DNA from: JABFRG01 sp038210445
Lineage (GTDB): Bacteria; Myxococcota_A; Polyangia; Polyangiales; Polyangiaceae
Reading direction: 5' to 3'
Assembly (NCBI GenBank): GCA_038210445.1
Contig: JBBQWQ010000013.1
Location: 110,048-174,047 of the forward strand
Length of the DNA stretch: 64,000 nucleotides
Made by a program: the position numbers and the translations under genes. The notes beneath the pieces were generated by a model. It saw only the letters and a list, made by a program, of their open reading frames with translations. It did no database searches and was not told the origin of the DNA. This document shows, one piece after another, positions 8,222-17,275 of this stretch. Positions within the stretch are counted from its first letter, which is position 1. Each line of letters begins with the position of its first letter.

Positions 8222-10396
8222 TCACAAGAGGCCTCCGCGGCGGCGGACGAACCAGTGAAGGCCTGCCAGCGCAGCGCCCAAGAGGCAAAAGGCCCAGGCT
8301 GGCAACAGCGGCGACACGTGGCGCTCGGTGCTGATGACGGTGGGCTTGGGGAAGGGGATACGGTCGACGTCCGACGCCCAGTGAAACGAGCCCTTCGCCT
8401 CCTTCGCCAACGTCTCCAGGTTCGCACCGTCGGGGCGCGAGTCGGCCCATTCGTCGCCGCCTGCCTCGCAGGCGAAGTCGCGCCGGGTGGTGGGGCCGTC
8501 GCCGAGCCGCACCCGGGCCACGTAGCCGCCGGCGGCCAGGGCGGGCATGTCGACCTCGACGTCGTCGCGATCGCCGCGCGGCACCTCGAGGCGGGTGACC
8601 TTTTCTGTTTGCCCGTCGATGCGCGAGAGCTCGACGCGAAGGTTTCCCCGAAACGACTTGGGCAGGGCGCGGACCCGGAGCTTGGACGGCAGGTCGGCCA
8701 CGCAGCCCTGGGGAAGGTCGATCTGCGCGGGCTCGAAGCGAGGATCGCGCATGAGCCAACCGAGGAGCCCGTCCCACAGGCTGGCGTATCCTCGGCCGCC
8801 GGTGCGCACGCCCACGCCCGAAAACTCGAGCAGCCACGTGCCATCGACCGCCAGCGCGATGGACCTGCCGTCGCCCTGATCGCCGATCGCGAGCACCGGC
8901 ATGCGTCCCCCGAAGCGGGTGGTGCGGGTCGGGTGCGTCCACAGCGCGAGGCCGCCGGGCGTCACCGCGCCGAGCACGTTGGCCCCGGGCATGGCCGGCA
9001 GATCGGCCCCCACCAGATCGTGCAGCGACGATAGCAGCGGCGCCTGTGCGCCCTCATCGGTCCATTGCGGGACGAAGTTGCCCACGTCGGCGGCGGTGGA
9101 GCCCGCGGCCCCATCGAGCTCCACCGGGAGCACCGATGCGAGCGGCGTGCCGGCGTAGCCACCGGCCACGAAAGAGTTGGGGCCGCCGACCATGATGAGC
9201 CCGCCCCCCCGCTTCACGTAGGCGGCGATGGCCGGCAAGTGACGCTCCAGCCCGTACGGCTGTGCGTCGAAGTCCTGCAGCACCACGGCGTCGAAGGAGG
9301 AAAGATGCTCGCGAAACAGCTCGTCCACCGGGAACGGAATCAGCGCCAGGTCCTCGGGAGGCGCCTGCGGCTTGTCGCTGGGGGTTCGAAGGATGAAGAA
9401 GGCCACCACGTCCACCGAGGCGTCGCTCTTGAGCCATCGGCGCAGCGACCGCACGTCGTTGGTCGCGCGCCCTGCCACGTGCAGCACGCGCACCCGCTCG
9501 CGGGCCACCGCGAAGGGCAGGTAGCGCGCGTTGTTCTCGGGAATGGCGTCACCTTCCGGCGGTGTGATCGACACTTCGAGAATGCGCGGTCCGGCACGGT
9601 CCATCGTCACCGTCAGGTCGACCGCGCCTTCGCCGTTCGTGAGGTGCGCCAGACCGGTGGCCAGGAGCGCCGGCGGACCGTCTTCGCGGAGCTCGCGCGC
9701 GGTTACCGTGAGCTCGTTGCACGACAGCCCCCCCGCGCAGCCCACCGTGATGCGCAAGGGGAGGGGGACGTGCGCGACCGCCGCGCCGGCGGCAGAGATC
9801 TTCCGGACGCTGGCGTCGCGCGGCGCGTCTTTCGTGGTGCCTACCGTGTGCACCGGAATGCCGAGATCGCGGGCGAACACAATGGCACCTTCGGGATCGT
9901 CGAGGCGTCCGTCGGTCACCACCACCACTGCCTCGGGCTTTTCCTCCGCGCGCTCGGAGAGCCAGCGAAAGGCGCGCCCGACGTCGCTCCGCGGCTTGAG
10001 CGGCGCCTTGCCGAGCACCATGGGCGTCGGCGTCCCATCGCCGAAGCCCAAGACTTCGAGCCGCGCGCTTGCTTTGCGCCGGTCGAGGTCGGCCAGGACG
10101 CGATCACGCACCGCTCGCCGCGGATCGCTGCCGTCCTTGAGCGCCATCGAGCGCGAGTCGTCTACCAGCACCGTGATGCGCGGAGGAACGATGGTGTCGC
10201 GGGAAGATACACGCACCGGCCGAAGAACCGCGCCGGTGAGCCCGAGCGCCGCCAGCAGGCCGGTGAGCGCGGTGATGCCGGCGCGCTGGGCGCCTCGACG
10301 CAGCTCGACCAGCAAAAAGACGATGCTCGCCGCGAAAAGCGCGATCGCGCAGGCGATGGCCCAGACCGGCAAATCGGTGGAAAAGCGCGTTTCCAC
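8222..10396 (-). CDS. Membrane protein with VWA-like and glutamine amidotransferase-like domains
   Basis: 724 aa. Two N-terminal membrane helices (about 12-30 and 38-60) precede a VWA-type domain with a MIDAS-like D-D-S-R-S motif in VLVDDSRSM (about residue 80). A beta-sandwich region follows, then a class I glutamine-amidotransferase-like fold around residues 300-480 (FDAVVLQDFDAQPYG, YVKRGGGLIMVGGPNSF) that lacks a visible catalytic Cys. A last membrane helix sits near the C-terminus (LPAWAFCLLGAALAGLHWFV). Proteins of this plan occur beside MoxR ATPase, DUF58 and DUF4159 genes in Bat-like envelope operons. The DUF4159 gene lies 3 bp upstream. Function unknown. Confidence 0.85.
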   Translation of the reverse strand: METRFSTDLPVWAIACAIALFAASIVFLLVELRRGAQRAGITALTGLLAALGLTGAVLRPVRVSSRDTIVPPRITVLVDDSRSMALKDGSDPRRAVRDRVLADLDRRKASARLEVLGFGDGTPTPMVLGKAPLKPRSDVGRAFRWLSERAEEKPEAVVVVTDGRLDDPEGAIVFARDLGIPVHTVGTTKDAPRDASVRKISAAGAAVAHVPLPLRITVGCAGGLSCNELTVTARELREDGPPALLATGLAHLTNGEGAVDLTVTMDRAGPRILEVSITPPEGDAIPENNARYLPFAVARERVRVLHVAGRATNDVRSLRRWLKSDASVDVVAFFILRTPSDKPQAPPEDLALIPFPVDELFREHLSSFDAVVLQDFDAQPYGLERHLPAIAAYVKRGGGLIMVGGPNSFVAGGYAGTPLASVLPVELDGAAGSTAADVGNFVPQWTDEGAQAPLLSSLHDLVGADLPAMPGANVLGAVTPGGLALWTHPTRTTRFGGRMPVLAIGDQGDGRSIALAVDGTWLLEFSGVGVRTGGRGYASLWDGLLGWLMRDPRFEPAQIDLPQGCVADLPSKLRVRALPKSFRGNLRVELSRIDGQTEKVTRLEVPRGDRDDVEVDMPALAAGGYVARVRLGDGPTTRRDFACEAGGDEWADSRPDGANLETLAKEAKGSFHWASDVDRIPFPKPTVISTERHVSPLLPAWAFCLLGAALAGLHWFVRRRGGLL

Positions 10397-10399
10397 CGT

Positions 10400-11182
10400 C
10401 TAGGGCTCCGGCAGCATCGCGCGTCGTCGCATGAGAAATGGCGCGTGCACCTGATCGTCTTTGTAGTTCGAGCAGAGCACGTACATCGCGAGGTTCACCG
10501 CGAGGCGAACGGCGCGCTCGCGCTGCTCGTCGCCGCCGGGCACTACCGGTTGCTCCCAGATACCGCTGGGGCCCTTCGCCAGCGCGCCGCCCAGGTCGTG
10601 CGAGAGGAACACCACCTGCGCCTGGCCGCCGCGCACGATGGCGTCCACGGTCTTCTTCCCGGCGACGCGGCCTTCCGGGCGCCCGAGCAAGTAAAACGCC
10701 TTGAAAATGACGTGGTCGGAGCCGAGCTCGATGGGCGTGCTGTCGGGGAGGATCCGCGCGATTTCCTTGCGCGCCGATCGACCGAAGGGGCCCGGCTCAC
10801 CGTCGCCCGCGGGGGTCGCGTCGTCGACCAGCAGCGTGCCGCCCAGGGCGAAGAACTTTCGGAGGCCCGCGACCTCGGCCGCGCTCAGCGAGGTGAGCGC
10901 GGTGCGGCCGCTCCAGTAGAGGAAGGGCGCGTCGGTGACGGCCGCGTCGTCGGCGCGAACCTGCGACGGCTTGAGTCGTGCCGGCGCACTGGTGCGCTGA
11001 ATGAGCTCCCATGACCAGCGCGAGGGGGCAGTAAGGTAGGAGGGACCGGTGGCGCCGCCGGCCAGGAGAATCCGCGGGTCGAAGGCGCCCTGATCGCCGA
11101 AGGCGCGCGCGGGTCGCGGCGCCAAAAGCCACAACAGGGCAGTGAGCACGACGAGGGTGAGGGTGATGGGGCGGAGACGCAT
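10400..11182 (-). CDS. DUF4159 domain protein
   Basis: 260 aa from ATG 11182, fixed by a TGATG overlap with the preceding lipoprotein gene. The N-terminus is a signal peptide or anchor (LRPITLTLVVLTALLWLLAPRPARA). The body matches the DUF4159 family, a flavodoxin/amidotransferase-like alpha/beta fold seen next to VWA membrane proteins: DAPFLYWSGRTALTSLS, FFALGGTLLVDDATP, DHVIFKAFYLL and LAMYVLCSNYKDDQVH. No enzymatic function is established for the family. It is coupled to genes on both sides (1-bp overlap upstream, 3-bp gap downstream), so it probably works in one complex with them in the envelope. Confidence 0.85.
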   Translation of the reverse strand: MRLRPITLTLVVLTALLWLLAPRPARAFGDQGAFDPRILLAGGATGPSYLTAPSRWSWELIQRTSAPARLKPSQVRADDAAVTDAPFLYWSGRTALTSLSAAEVAGLRKFFALGGTLLVDDATPAGDGEPGPFGRSARKEIARILPDSTPIELGSDHVIFKAFYLLGRPEGRVAGKKTVDAIVRGGQAQVVFLSHDLGGALAKGPSGIWEQPVVPGGDEQRERAVRLAVNLAMYVLCSNYKDDQVHAPFLMRRRAMLPEP

Positions 11183-11793
11183 CAGTCGAAATCCTCGACC
11201 CGCCACACGCCGTCTTGCCTTCGAAGCTTGACCAGGTGACCGCCCGGCACGGCGACCGTGGCGGTGTCGCCCACCAGGCGTACTTCGAGCGTGTCGGAGC
11301 GCTCGAGGCCCTCGACCAGGCCCCGTAGATCGTCCTCGATGGCCTTGCGCGTGGCCGGTGTGAGCACCCGCATCAGGCCGGCATAGCTGCGCCGTGCAAG
11401 CACCCGCCGCAGCTGATCGAGCGCTTGTTCGGGCGTTCGCGCGCCGCCTGGCAGATCGGCCGCGCTGGCGACCCAGTAGCGGCCGTCCTTCAGCTCGAGC
11501 GAGGCTTCTTCGCCGTCGCGAAAGCGGAGCCGCGCATGGGCCAGCACCTTGGGCGACTTTTGCAGGTCGCGCGCCCGCTCCTGCAGCTCGGGCTTCTGCT
11601 CCCGCACGAGGCGTGCGACGTCACCGCGCGAGTAGTCGGCGCGCCCGCGCGTTGCCATCATGTCGTAGAGCGCATTCGCGTCGCCCCGCTCCGCAGCTTT
11701 GGCGTAGTCGTCGGCCGCGGTTTTCGGATCCGGGACGGCTTGGCTTCCGCACCCGGCGATGAGGACCAAAGAGAGGGCCAGTCGTCCACGCAT
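11182..11793 (-). CDS. Predicted lipoprotein, first gene of envelope operon
   Basis: 203 aa. The signal is MRGRLALSLVLIAGCGS with the lipobox cysteine at residue 15. The mature part begins with helical DPKTAADDYAKAAERGD, typical of lipoproteins with an NTF2-like or TPR-like start, and later has two alpha/beta segments ending DGVWRVEDFD. The WRVxDFD ending resembles SnoaL/NTF2-type domains, but I would not call a family. It overlaps the DUF4159 gene by one base (TGATG), so translation is coupled. 107 bp separate it from the Ppx/GppA gene upstream. Confidence 0.75.
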   Translation of the reverse strand: MRGRLALSLVLIAGCGSQAVPDPKTAADDYAKAAERGDANALYDMMATRGRADYSRGDVARLVREQKPELQERARDLQKSPKVLAHARLRFRDGEEASLELKDGRYWVASAADLPGGARTPEQALDQLRRVLARRSYAGLMRVLTPATRKAIEDDLRGLVEGLERSDTLEVRLVGDTATVAVPGGHLVKLRRQDGVWRVEDFD

Positions 11794-11900
11794 TCGCAGG
11801 GGAGGCTAGCAGCACCGGCGCCGGATCCATAGGTCCTATCGCCGCGCGCGCCGCGGCCGCCGAGGGGCGGCCCGCGAGAGGCCGACATTTCCCGGCCCGC

Positions 11901-13517
11901 TCAGCTCTTCTTGGACTTGGGGCCATCGCGCTTGGAGTCGGCCACCGGCTCCACCTCGCCGGACCGAGGTGTCTTGGTGGCCTCGCGGGGGCCGCCCGGG
12001 TCGACCTCGAGGCCATAGACCTCGCGCAGCAGGTCGGCCTTCGCCCGCACGGTCCACTCCTCGAGGTCGCGCTCTTCGCTCCCCACTGCGTTGAGGTACA
12101 GGCGGCCGCCTTCGACCACCGGGCGCACGTCGGTCACCTTGGAGAGGTGCTCGCGGTCGAGTGCGTCGGCGATGCGCAAAATGGCGGCCAGCGCCCGCAC
12201 CTTGGACCGCGCGTCCTTGTCGAGGTCGCGAAAGTTGGGGTGGGCGGGCTCGGGAAGGCTCTTTCGATGGTAGCGCGCGACGTTGGCAACGATGGCGCGA
12301 TCGGCGGGGCTCAGGCCGAGCAAGTCCGAGTTCTGGATGAGGTAGAAGCTGTGTTTGTGGTGCCCGTCGTAGCGCACGAAGTCGCCGATGTCGTGGAGCA
12401 CTGCGGCGGCCCGCAGGAGAAGCCGCGGGCCTTCGCCGAGGCCGTGCACAGCGCGCGTCGCGTCGAAGATCTTGGCGGCAAAGTTGGAGACGAGCATGCC
12501 GTGCGCCTCGTCGAAGCGGTAGCGGCGTCCCAAGCGCAGGCATGCGTCGAGCATCCCCTCGGTTTCGTGGGCGTCGTGCCAGGTGTGAAAATGGCGGTCG
12601 ACGAGCTCGATGAGAATGCCTTCCTTGAGGCCCACGCCGGGCGCCAAAATGTGCGGCACTCGGTACTTGTGCGCGGCTCGCAAGAACACGCGCGACGCGG
12701 GCACGATGGTGTCTGCGCGATCGGCACGCAGCCCGTACCGGGCCCGTCGCTCGGCCGGCGTGAGGCCGCAGAGCTCTCGCACCAGGGTCTCCATCTTCGC
12801 AACGTCGATGGCGCGCACGTCGCCTGGCGCCGGACACAGATCGGCTAGCGTATCGACGTTGCCACCGGTGCCCACCAGTGCGTCGACCTTCATGCCGCCG
12901 GAGAGCGTGCGGAGCTCGGCCAGGCCGCGGTCGACGCTCTCGTCGAGCAGGTGCAGCCGCTTGGCATCCACCGTCTCCACGTCCTTCAAGTAGGTCTCCA
13001 GAAGCCGCACCGAGCCCAGCGGCAAGGAGAGCGAGCATGCGTGCTCGCCGCGCTCGAGCATGGTGAACTCGGTGGAGCCGCCGCCCACGTCGATGAGGAG
13101 CGCGGTGCGGTCGTCGAGGTTGATGCGCCGGGTCACCGCCAGACGCACCAGGCGGGCCTCTTCGATGCCCTCGATCATCTCGAGGTCGATGCCCGTCTCA
13201 CGGTGGGCCCGCTCCACCAGCAGGCCGCCGTTCTTGGCCTCGCGAACGGCGCTGGTTGCGGTGGCGCGATACGCGTCGACGTTCGCAGTGTCCATCACGC
13301 GTCGGAAGTCTCGGAGTGCGTCGCAGGCCTGGGCGATGGCCGCCGCAGGAATGGACCCGGTGAGGAACACCTCGGTGCCGAGGCGAACTGCGGCGCGCTG
13401 GCTCAGCACCTCTTGGAAGGTGACCTGGGCGCCTTTCTCCGTGCCCACGCTGCCCACGTCGACGATGCGCAAGCGCAGGGCGTTGGAGCCGACGTCGATG
13501 GCGGCGAAGCGAGGCAC
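11901..13517 (-). CDS. Ppx/GppA exopolyphosphatase-family phosphatase with HD domain
   Basis: 538 aa, GTG start. Residues 1-300 form an ASKHA fold: AAIDVGSNALRLRIVDV (phosphate 1 loop), the conserved YRATATSAVREAKN, EGIEEARL with the catalytic-type Glu, and LLIDVGGGSTEF (phosphate 2 loop). The C-terminal part (about 310-490) is an HD hydrolase-like domain with VLHDIGDFVRYDGHHKHSFY. Ppx/GppA enzymes degrade polyphosphate or pppGpp. The length matches the long two-domain version of these enzymes. The last 50 residues are charged. It stands alone, between an envelope operon downstream and a divergent small gene upstream. Whether the substrate is polyP or pppGpp cannot be told from sequence. Confidence 0.9.
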   Translation of the reverse strand: MPRFAAIDVGSNALRLRIVDVGSVGTEKGAQVTFQEVLSQRAAVRLGTEVFLTGSIPAAAIAQACDALRDFRRVMDTANVDAYRATATSAVREAKNGGLLVERAHRETGIDLEMIEGIEEARLVRLAVTRRINLDDRTALLIDVGGGSTEFTMLERGEHACSLSLPLGSVRLLETYLKDVETVDAKRLHLLDESVDRGLAELRTLSGGMKVDALVGTGGNVDTLADLCPAPGDVRAIDVAKMETLVRELCGLTPAERRARYGLRADRADTIVPASRVFLRAAHKYRVPHILAPGVGLKEGILIELVDRHFHTWHDAHETEGMLDACLRLGRRYRFDEAHGMLVSNFAAKIFDATRAVHGLGEGPRLLLRAAAVLHDIGDFVRYDGHHKHSFYLIQNSDLLGLSPADRAIVANVARYHRKSLPEPAHPNFRDLDKDARSKVRALAAILRIADALDREHLSKVTDVRPVVEGGRLYLNAVGSEERDLEEWTVRAKADLLREVYGLEVDPGGPREATKTPRSGEVEPVADSKRDGPKSKKS

Positions 13518-13634
13518 CCGTTCATATGCGAAGAACCGGCGGCGTCACGCAAGGAGAAAAGTGGTTTCCTCGACGCGCGTCCCAGGCATACTGCGGCCAT
13601 GTGGACGAAGCGCGCGCTCCAGGGACGGTCGTAG

Positions 13635-13826
13635 GTGGCCGCGCTGCGCGCCCGCCTCGTCCTCGGGGCCGCGTTGGTGGTGGCCGGCCTGCTCATGACG
13701 GAGACGCGAGCAGGGTCCTTCGGTCCGCTGGTGCTGGCGGCCGGGGTCGCCTACTTCGGCTTCGCCGTGCACACGCTCGGGCGCAGCGGCGTCGACGAGC
13801 CAGAGAAGCAGCCCGCGGCCAAGTAA
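13635..13826 (+). CDS. Small two-helix membrane protein
   Basis: 63 aa with a GTG start. There are two hydrophobic segments, about residues 7-21 (LVLGAALVVAGLLM) and 29-46 (FGPLVLAAGVAYFGFAVH), and a charged C-terminal tail (DEPEKQPAAK). This would be an inner-membrane hairpin. No family is recognised. It lies between two leftward genes and ends 7 bp before the convergent gene at 13834. The ribosome binding site is weak, and the call rests on membrane pattern and fit in the gap. Confidence 0.5.
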   Translation: MAALRARLVLGAALVVAGLLMTETRAGSFGPLVLAAGVAYFGFAVHTLGRSGVDEPEKQPAAK

Positions 13827-13833
13827 GCGTCGA

Positions 13834-14700
13834 TCAGATCTCGCTGCGCAGAAGGGCGACGCCGGTGTCCTTGCCGAGCTTCGGCGTGCGCGCTGCAGCC
13901 CAGCCGTAGGACCGCTCGGTGACCTTGATCACGCCGTGCGCTGGACCGCTGGCGGTGGCCTCGGGGAGCTTGAGGCCGGCGAGGGTGGTCTCGTTGATCT
14001 CCGGCGTCTGGCGCTCTGCGTACACACCGTTGGCGTCGAACACCGCCACGTAGAGGATGGGCAGTTTGCCGGTGTCGCCGGCTGCCAGCAGCTTGCCCTT
14101 GAGCTCCGCCAGCAGCGACTCCTGCAGATGGTGGGCAAAGCCTCGGTAGGACCAGCCGGTGACGTAGTAGCCCATGATCTTGCCGTCGTCCTTCTTCACC
14201 GGGCACCCGGCGACCCAGGTGCGGTCCGGGCGGGGGCCCACCGCAGCCTCGGGAAATTGCCCGACGGTGGTCACGAAGGGGCTTGCGTCGGCGCCCTTGA
14301 GTGCGGGGAAGAGCGAGAAGAGGTCCTTGCCCGCCATGGCATCGGGCTCGAGGTTGTTGCGGATGGCGACGCCCTTGTCGTCCACCAGCGCAAAGAACGT
14401 CGACTTCGCCACCAGCAAATCACTCACGTCCCGTTGAATCTTCTGAAGGCCCTTGCGCACTTGCTGCGGGTCTCGCTGAATGCCGGCGCCGTCGGCAAAG
14501 GTGGCTGTGGCGCGCTTGGCGCCCTCCGGCAGGCCCCGCTCGACCTCGCCCACGTCCTTCTCCACCAGGTTCGCGAGGAACGTCGCATGCTCGGCGGCGA
14601 GGGTCGCACTTTTCTCGCCCGGGTCCTTGCAGCCCCCGGAAAGCCCAGCAAAAGTGCCCAAAACCAGCAATCCAAGGCCCCGAGGTAACGCCGCGTTCAT
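13834..14700 (-). CDS. Predicted lipoprotein with sensor-like domain
   Basis: 288 aa. The signal ends GLSGGC (cysteine at residue 24). A helical region (about 30-95) precedes an alpha/beta domain that has the feel of a Cache/PAS-type periplasmic sensor: FFALVDDKGVAIRNN, then GYYVTGWSYRGFAHHLQESL, then YVAVFDANGVYAERQTPE. I base this on the pattern 'aLvDdkGvvi...' and not on a family match. It is divergent from the Ser/Thr kinase gene at 14787, with about 85 bp between, so it could feed a signal to that kinase; that link is only proximity. Confidence 0.7.
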   Translation of the reverse strand: MNAALPRGLGLLVLGTFAGLSGGCKDPGEKSATLAAEHATFLANLVEKDVGEVERGLPEGAKRATATFADGAGIQRDPQQVRKGLQKIQRDVSDLLVAKSTFFALVDDKGVAIRNNLEPDAMAGKDLFSLFPALKGADASPFVTTVGQFPEAAVGPRPDRTWVAGCPVKKDDGKIMGYYVTGWSYRGFAHHLQESLLAELKGKLLAAGDTGKLPILYVAVFDANGVYAERQTPEINETTLAGLKLPEATASGPAHGVIKVTERSYGWAAARTPKLGKDTGVALLRSEI

Positions 14701-14786
14701 GGTCCCGAGCGTAGCTCCTATCGCAGCGTCGTTGCACCGGTTTTCAACATCCTGCTACGGTTCGAGCTACCACGGTGACGGAGAAA

Positions 14787-16238
14787 ATGCCCAAGCGGCT
14801 CGGCCGCTACGAGGTTCGAGGAAAGATCGGGGAAGGTGGAATGGCCACCGTCTACCTCGGGCACCTTCGCGAGGCCGCGCAGCCTCCGGGGCGTCTCGTC
14901 GCGCTCAAGGTCATCAAAGAGGTCTACTCCCTCAACACCGAGTTCGTGACGATGTTCAGCGACGAGGCGAAGATCGTCTCGCGCCTGTCGCACCCCAACA
15001 TTGTGCAGGTGTATGAGCTCGGGGCCGAAGGCAACCGCCTGTTCATCGCCATGGAGTTCCTCAATGGGCAGTCGCTCTGGCACGTGTGGAACGCGTGCCG
15101 CGAGCGCGGCGTACGGCTCCGCTACGACGTCACCGCGTGGGTGGGCGCCCGCGCCGCCGAGGGGCTGCACCATGCCCACGAGCTTCACGATGCGCACGGC
15201 AACTTGCTCAACATCGTTCATCGCGACGTGAACGCCAGCAATATCTTCATCACCTACGACGGGCGCGTGAAGATCATCGACTTCGGTCTGGCCAAGGCGG
15301 CCAACCGGCTCTCCAAGACGCGCGCGGGAATGGTAAAGGGCAAGCTCGCCTACATGGCGCCAGAGCAAGCCGTCGGTCAAGCGCTCGACCGCCGCACCGA
15401 CATCTTCGCTCTCGGCACCACGCTCTGGGAGGTCACGGCCGACCGGCGGCTCTTCAAGGGCGAGGACGACGTCGAGACGTTGGAGCGGGTGCACGCGGCC
15501 GACGTACCCGACCCGACGACGCTGGTGGAGGGCTTTCCCGAAGACCTATGGCAGGTGCTCCGTCGTGCGCTCCAGCGCGACCCCAAGGCGCGCTACCGCG
15601 ACGCGGCCGAGCTGTCGGTGGCGCTCGACCGCGTGGCCATGAGCGAGGGGCGCGTGGTGAACCAGGACGTGGTTGGCGGCATCATGCAAGCGCTCTTCAC
15701 GGAAGAGAAGGCGGCCCACGAAAAGTGGATTGCCGAGGCCAGCGTAACCGTCGCCATGGGACTCGAAATGCCGGTCATGCGTCCGGGGGTGAGCGTGAGC
15801 GAATCGCTCGCGCAGATGCCCGACGTTCCCATGCCGCAGCAGTCGACGACGCTCATCATGTCCACCGCCGACTTCGCCCCTGCGTCTTCCCGAATGATGC
15901 CCATGGCCGCTCCCTCGCAGCCCTCGCACGCCAACGGCATGGGCTCGCAGCCGCCGGTTCTGAGCGCGCGAGACTTCGTGGAGCGCCCGTCGGCGCCCGC
16001 GCTCGGCAGCCACGGCGCGGGTCACGGGAATGGGCCAGGCCCCGGCTCGCGTACCCCGGCCATGCCGGGCCGTGCGCTCGACCCGCGGCACAGCTCGTTC
16101 CCGCCCGGCGACGCCGCGCTTCCTCTGGTGCAGCGCGGCGCGAAGAAGCGCAGCCCCGTGTTGTGGATTGTGCTGCTGGCGTTGGCGGTGGCGGTGGCCG
16201 CCGCGGTGTTCCTGGTGCTGGTGCTCCGCCACAGGTAG
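14787..16238 (+). CDS. Membrane-anchored Ser/Thr protein kinase
   Basis: 483 aa from ATG 14787, preceded by GGAG; an in-frame GTG at 14775 would add four residues. Residues about 8-275 are a complete Hanks-type kinase: G-loop GEGGMATVY, VALKV with the ATP lysine, HRDVNASN catalytic loop (D-V-N in place of the usual D-I-K), DFGLAK, and APEQ in the activation segment. A long Pro/Met/Ser-rich linker follows. A C-terminal membrane helix (VLWIVLLALAVAVAAAVFLV) makes it tail-anchored, with almost nothing outside. The HRDVNASN variant lacks the lysine two residues after Asp found in most eukaryote-like kinases, but many myxobacterial kinases share it. Nearby FHA proteins could be readers. Confidence 0.93.
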   Translation: MPKRLGRYEVRGKIGEGGMATVYLGHLREAAQPPGRLVALKVIKEVYSLNTEFVTMFSDEAKIVSRLSHPNIVQVYELGAEGNRLFIAMEFLNGQSLWHVWNACRERGVRLRYDVTAWVGARAAEGLHHAHELHDAHGNLLNIVHRDVNASNIFITYDGRVKIIDFGLAKAANRLSKTRAGMVKGKLAYMAPEQAVGQALDRRTDIFALGTTLWEVTADRRLFKGEDDVETLERVHAADVPDPTTLVEGFPEDLWQVLRRALQRDPKARYRDAAELSVALDRVAMSEGRVVNQDVVGGIMQALFTEEKAAHEKWIAEASVTVAMGLEMPVMRPGVSVSESLAQMPDVPMPQQSTTLIMSTADFAPASSRMMPMAAPSQPSHANGMGSQPPVLSARDFVERPSAPALGSHGAGHGNGPGPGSRTPAMPGRALDPRHSSFPPGDAALPLVQRGAKKRSPVLWIVLLALAVAVAAAVFLVLVLRHR

Positions 16239-16298
16239 CGCACGCCGGCGCGGGAAGTAGCAACTGCGCGAAGACTCTGATATGCCTCGGTCCTCAAG

Positions 16299-16381
16299 GC
16301 CGAAGTGGCGGAATGGCAGACGCAGCGGATTCAAAATCCGCCATCCGAAAGGGTGTGAGGGTTCGAGTCCCTCCTTCGGCA
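16299..16381 (+). tRNA. tRNA-Leu (anticodon CAA)
   Basis: The cloverleaf can be drawn fully: acceptor GCCGAAG/CTTCGGC, D-arm with AATGGCAGA, anticodon stem GCGGA/TCCGC enclosing TTCAAAA (anticodon CAA at 16332-16334), a long type II variable arm (CATCCGAAAGGGTG) as expected for leucine, and T-arm GAGGG-TTCGAGT-CCCTC. The discriminator is A and CCA is not encoded. It lies between the kinase gene and the basic protein gene, same direction. Confidence 0.97.
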
Positions 16382-16518
16382 CGACGACTCCGCAGCGCGC
16401 ACGCTTGGTGGACGGTTCGCGGCCTGCGCGACCTGCGCGACCGAAACCTTGTGAATCGGTCATTCGAAAGGCGCATGTTGGCCGGCTTTGCGCTCGAGTC
16501 GACGAGTACGCACTTGGA

Positions 16519-16548
16519 ATCGCGTTGGCTATCGCGTTGGCTATCGCG
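16519..16548 (+). repeat. Short 12-bp tandem repeat
   Basis: Two and a half direct copies of ATCGCGTTGGCT in the 253-bp gap between tRNA-Leu and the gene at 16635. No coding capacity seen. It may be a binding site or slippage-prone spacer; nothing else supports a function. Confidence 0.6.
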
Positions 16549-16576
16549 CCAAACCGCGAGACGCCGCCAAGAGGAT

Positions 16577-16598
16577 ATTGCCGGAGCTTGCCGGCAAT
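16577..16598 (+). promoter_or_regulatory. Small perfect hairpin upstream of 16635 gene
   Basis: ATTGCCGG and CCGGCAAT pair perfectly around a six-base loop (AGCTTG), ending 36 bp before the ATG at 16635. No T-run follows, so it is not an intrinsic terminator for the tRNA. It could be an operator or a 5'-UTR hairpin. Confidence 0.35.
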
Positions 16599-16634
16599 CA
16601 GAAAACGCGTGCGCTTCGCCTCAACGTGTGAGAC

Positions 16635-17135
16635 ATGGGAACTATGAGCAACCTCCGCTCCGCGCTAAACACCATTACCTCCCAATTCATCGACAACGTT
16701 CTTGCAGCCATGCGCAACGCATCGCTCCAGGACATCGCCGCCGAGTCCGGCGCTCGCTCGAACCCCACGAGCTCCCCCAGCCCCCGCACCCCCGCCGCTC
16801 CCAAGCGTCGCGCCGGCCGCAAGCCCGCCGCTGCCGCTGAGGCCCCTGCCGCCGCTGCCGAAGCGCCCGCCAAGGGCCGTGGTGGTCGCAGCACCGCACG
16901 GAAGGGCGGCCGCCTCGCGCGCCGATCCCCCGAGGACCTCGCCAAGGTTGTCGACCAGATCGTTGCCGTGCTCGAGAGGAGCCCGGACGGCCTGCGCGCC
17001 GAAGAGATCCGCGCCGCCATTGGCGTCTCTGCCAAGGAGCTCCCGCGCCCGCTGGGCGACGCGCTCGACGGAAAGCGAATTACCAAGAAGGGCCAGAAGC
17101 GCGCGACCACGTACTTCGCTCGCCGCGGCAAGTAA
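16635..17135 (+). CDS. Small basic protein with winged-helix-like C-terminus
   Basis: 166 aa. The N-terminal 40 residues are a predicted helix (LRSALNTITSQFIDNVLAAMRNASL). The middle (42-100) is a histone-H1-like tract rich in Lys, Arg, Ala and Pro (AAPKRRAGRKPAAAAEAPA, KGRGGRSTARKGGR). The C-terminal 65 residues look like a small helix-turn-helix or winged helix (LEELERS-type: VAVLERSPDGLRAEEIRAAIGVSAKELPRPL). Likely an abundant DNA-binding protein. An alternative ATG at 16644 (MSNLRSAL) fits equally well. I recognise the type from myxobacterial genomes but know no gene name. Confidence 0.8.
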   Translation: MGTMSNLRSALNTITSQFIDNVLAAMRNASLQDIAAESGARSNPTSSPSPRTPAAPKRRAGRKPAAAAEAPAAAAEAPAKGRGGRSTARKGGRLARRSPEDLAKVVDQIVAVLERSPDGLRAEEIRAAIGVSAKELPRPLGDALDGKRITKKGQKRATTYFARRGK

Positions 17136-17275
17136 GTAAGGGTTTCGCACTCGAGGCGCCGACCGATGGCGCGTGGGTCGTATGGCTTCGAGCGATCGAA
17201 GCCAGGAGGGAATGGCCCCCGCGCACGACGTCGGCGCTGCCTTTTTGTGGCTTCGCCTCGGCGACGGAGAGACTA

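Noticed and set aside
8178..8942. N-terminal extension of the HEAT protein into the VWA gene
   Set aside because: The extension is antisense-like arginine-rich sequence; a signal peptide starts exactly at the GTG at 8177.
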